This document shows, piece by piece, positions 62,580 to 64,000 of a DNA stretch of 64,000 nucleotides. Source of the DNA: Paenibacillus sp. FSL K6-3182 (GTDB taxonomy: Bacteria > Bacillota > Bacilli > Paenibacillales > Paenibacillaceae); contig NZ_CP150265.1 in the NCBI RefSeq assembly GCF_037976325.1, forward strand, positions 4,211,501-4,275,500, given 5' to 3'. The notes under the pieces were generated by a model, which made no database searches, was not told the DNA's origin, and saw only the letters and a list, made by a program, of their open reading frames with translations. The translations under genes were made by a program, and so were the position numbers. Within the stretch, counting starts at the first letter, position 1. Every line of letters begins with the position of its first letter.

Positions 62580-63335
62580 TCATCCTCCCATAGATTTAAC
62601 TGCAAATGCCTCTCTAATAGGCGCGAAATGTATGAATTCTTGTAAGGTATGTATAAGCATCTGTGGAGTCTCTTCGGTACGCAAACGAGGAAACCGTCCG
62701 AGAACCTTAAGGCCGCTGTACTGTTCAATTAGTTGAGCATTCGTAGCAACACTTGGATCGTCATCTGTTTCCGTTAATTCCCCATCGTTCAGGATGACGC
62801 CAACAATAGGAATCCCTCGATGTTGAAGGAAAGAAGCGGTCAGAAGTGTATGGTTAATTGTCCCAATACTGGAACGAGCTACAATTAGAGCAGGAATCCG
62901 AAGCTCCGCTATGAAGTCCACCATGAGGGTGTCATCGGTCAATGGCACAGCGACGCCACCAGCCCCTTCGACCAGCAGTGCTTCATAATCTTTTGTGAGC
63001 GGTAAACCAGCTGTAATTAGCTCTTTCAGTGTAAGAATCACACCAGCCTGCTTAGCTGCGAGCATTGGCGTAAGCGGAGCTTCGAATGTAAATGGCGCGA
63101 CTGCCTCAGGCCGTTCGTTAATTCCCGTGCTTCTTATCAGCCGCTCAGCATCGGTTAGTCCGCAGCCAATACGAGCACCGGTTTGAATCGGCTTCCAGAC
63201 ACCCACATTCATTCCTTCAGCACGGAGCATAGCGGTTATGGCTGCCGTTATAACCGTCTTCCCGACGGCTGTATCTGTTCCTGTCACAAATAATCCGCGT
63301 ATCAAATCATAGTTATAAACGTTCAAAATACTCAC
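62580..63335 (-). CDS. bioD: Dethiobiotin synthetase
   Basis: A 251-residue ATP-dependent carboxylase closing the ureido ring of DAPA. The P-loop is FVTGTDTAVGKTVITAA, followed by GVWKPIQTGAR with the catalytic Lys and LLVEGAGGVAVPLTDD. VARSSIGTINHTLLTASFLQ and GVILND complete the family pattern. The GTG at 63335 overlaps the bioA stop by four bases; a TTG three codons on (63326) is at a better distance from AGGGG and may be the true start. Confidence 0.94.
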   Translation of the reverse strand: MSILNVYNYDLIRGLFVTGTDTAVGKTVITAAITAMLRAEGMNVGVWKPIQTGARIGCGLTDAERLIRSTGINERPEAVAPFTFEAPLTPMLAAKQAGVILTLKELITAGLPLTKDYEALLVEGAGGVAVPLTDDTLMVDFIAELRIPALIVARSSIGTINHTLLTASFLQHRGIPIVGVILNDGELTETDDDPSVATNAQLIEQYSGLKVLGRFPRLRTEETPQMLIHTLQEFIHFAPIREAFAVKSMGG

Positions 63336-64000
63336 ACCCCTTCGGTGACGTGAAGTATCGATTCCATCAAAATATTTGTCATGGCATCCAGTTCAGCAAC
63401 ATTACTCGAGAGCGGAGGAATAAAGACGATCACATTGCCGAGCGGCCTTGTTAGCATTCCAAGCTCTCTTGCCCGCAAGGTTGTGCGAACTCCAATTCGA
63501 TCTGCCCAGTCATATGGCTCTCGTGAAACCTTATCGCGAACGAGCTCTATTCCGATCATTAGTCCCTTTTGCCGGATTTCACCGACATGCTGGTAATCCT
63601 TTAGCGCTGCGAGCTTTTGCTGGACAAATGACGCCTTTGCTCTTACTCCTTCGATCATATTGCGCTCTTCAAATAGCTTTAAGCTTGCCAAAGCAACGGC
63701 ACAGCCAAGCGGGTTACCGGTATAGGAATGACCGTGGAAAAATGTTTTCTGCTCTTCGTAATCAGCATAAAACGCTTCATACACCTCGTCAGTTGCAAGT
63801 GTCGCTGCTACAGGCAAATACCCACCGGTCAACCCTTTGCCAATCACCATCAAATCAGGTGAAACATCTTCGAGATTACAAGCGAACATCGCGCCTGTCC
63901 GACCGAAACCAGTCGCCACCTCGTCAGCGATGAGCAGTACGCCATACTCACGGCACAGCGCAGCCATCTGGCGTAAACAGCCTGAAGGCATAACGATAAT
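63332..64000 (-). CDS. bioA: Adenosylmethionine-8-amino-7-oxononanoate aminotransferase, C-terminal part (runs off the right edge)
   Basis: The last 222 codons of a class III PLP aminotransferase converting KAPA to DAPA with SAM as amino donor. LIADEVATGFGRTGAMFACN contains the PLP-contacting Asp, and VIGKGLTGGYLPVAATLATD contains the PLP lysine; HGHSYTGNPLGCAVALASL is also diagnostic. The frame is open through the right edge, so the start and roughly half the protein lie outside. It is the first visible gene of the operon, and the promoter with any BirA operator is also outside. Confidence 0.95.
   Translation of the reverse strand: MIVMPSGCLRQMAALCREYGVLLIADEVATGFGRTGAMFACNLEDVSPDLMVIGKGLTGGYLPVAATLATDEVYEAFYADYEEQKTFFHGHSYTGNPLGCAVALASLKLFEERNMIEGVRAKASFVQQKLAALKDYQHVGEIRQKGLMIGIELVRDKVSREPYDWADRIGVRTTLRARELGMLTRPLGNVIVFIPPLSSNVAELDAMTNILMESILHVTEGV

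Noticed and set aside
1..64000. CRISPR arrays, tRNA/rRNA genes, intact insertion sequences or prophage
   Set aside because: No regularly spaced repeats, cloverleaf-like sequences, complete transposase with inverted repeats, or phage structural genes were seen.

Overview
The window looks like chromosomal DNA of a spore-forming Paenibacillus-type Firmicute (Paenibacillaceae). The evidence is YesM/YesN two-component pairs driving Lpl-type sugar ABC transporters, SLH-anchored surface glycanases, strong AGGAGG ribosome sites with TTG/GTG starts, a bacilli-style ytcABC-like glycan operon and a BioC/BioH biotin operon. No rRNA, tRNA or CRISPR array was seen. All functional calls come from reading motifs by eye; no database search was run.

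Layout. 1-5.2 kb holds the start of a short-chain dehydrogenase, an AraC-type regulator, a manganese catalase, small membrane and VOC proteins, and one tiny gene broken by a 7-bp duplication. 5.2-21.2 kb is one minus-strand locus for mannosides, most simply high-mannose N-glycan or mannan: sensor kinase, response regulator, lipoprotein binding protein, two permeases, GH38, GH3, GH125, a class I phosphomannose isomerase with an extra N-terminal domain, and a ROK kinase, closed by a terminator. 21.3-25.1 kb is a gene graveyard: a GH85 endoglycosidase with three in-frame stops and two frameshifts, a YesN-type regulator lacking both its receiver domain and an internal block, an IS3-family transposase remnant, and a C-terminal scrap of the same family as an intact beta-propeller protein 4 kb away.

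25.2-36.5 kb is a glycan or surface-decoration island: two nucleotide-sugar epimerases, a nucleotide-sugar dehydrogenase, three related GT4 glycosyltransferases, a methyltransferase, three tandem paralogous ~150-residue beta-rich proteins of unknown function, and an Asp-box beta-propeller. Gene order resembles B. subtilis ytcA-ytcB-ytcC, and one glycosyltransferase has a sigma-K-like promoter, so a spore-surface role is a reasonable guess. That glycosyltransferase ends in a 9-bp-repeat-encoded linker and a strongly basic tail that overlaps the next gene, whose own N-terminus is also very basic.

36.6-46.4 kb mixes remnants (chloramphenicol acetyltransferase, an unidentified gene) with a PA14-containing GH3 enzyme and a YesM/YesN pair next to an orphan sugar-binding lipoprotein. 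In front of the lipoprotein lie a cre-like site and a pair of 12-bp direct repeats exactly 20 bp apart. 46.9-58.4 kb is a probable type II arabinogalactan locus: a 2,060-residue SLH-anchored GH30-GH43 protein, an MglBAC-type galactose transporter, and a regulator that has lost its receiver domain. 58.7-64 kb is the biotin operon bioADBFHC, with bioA running off the right edge.
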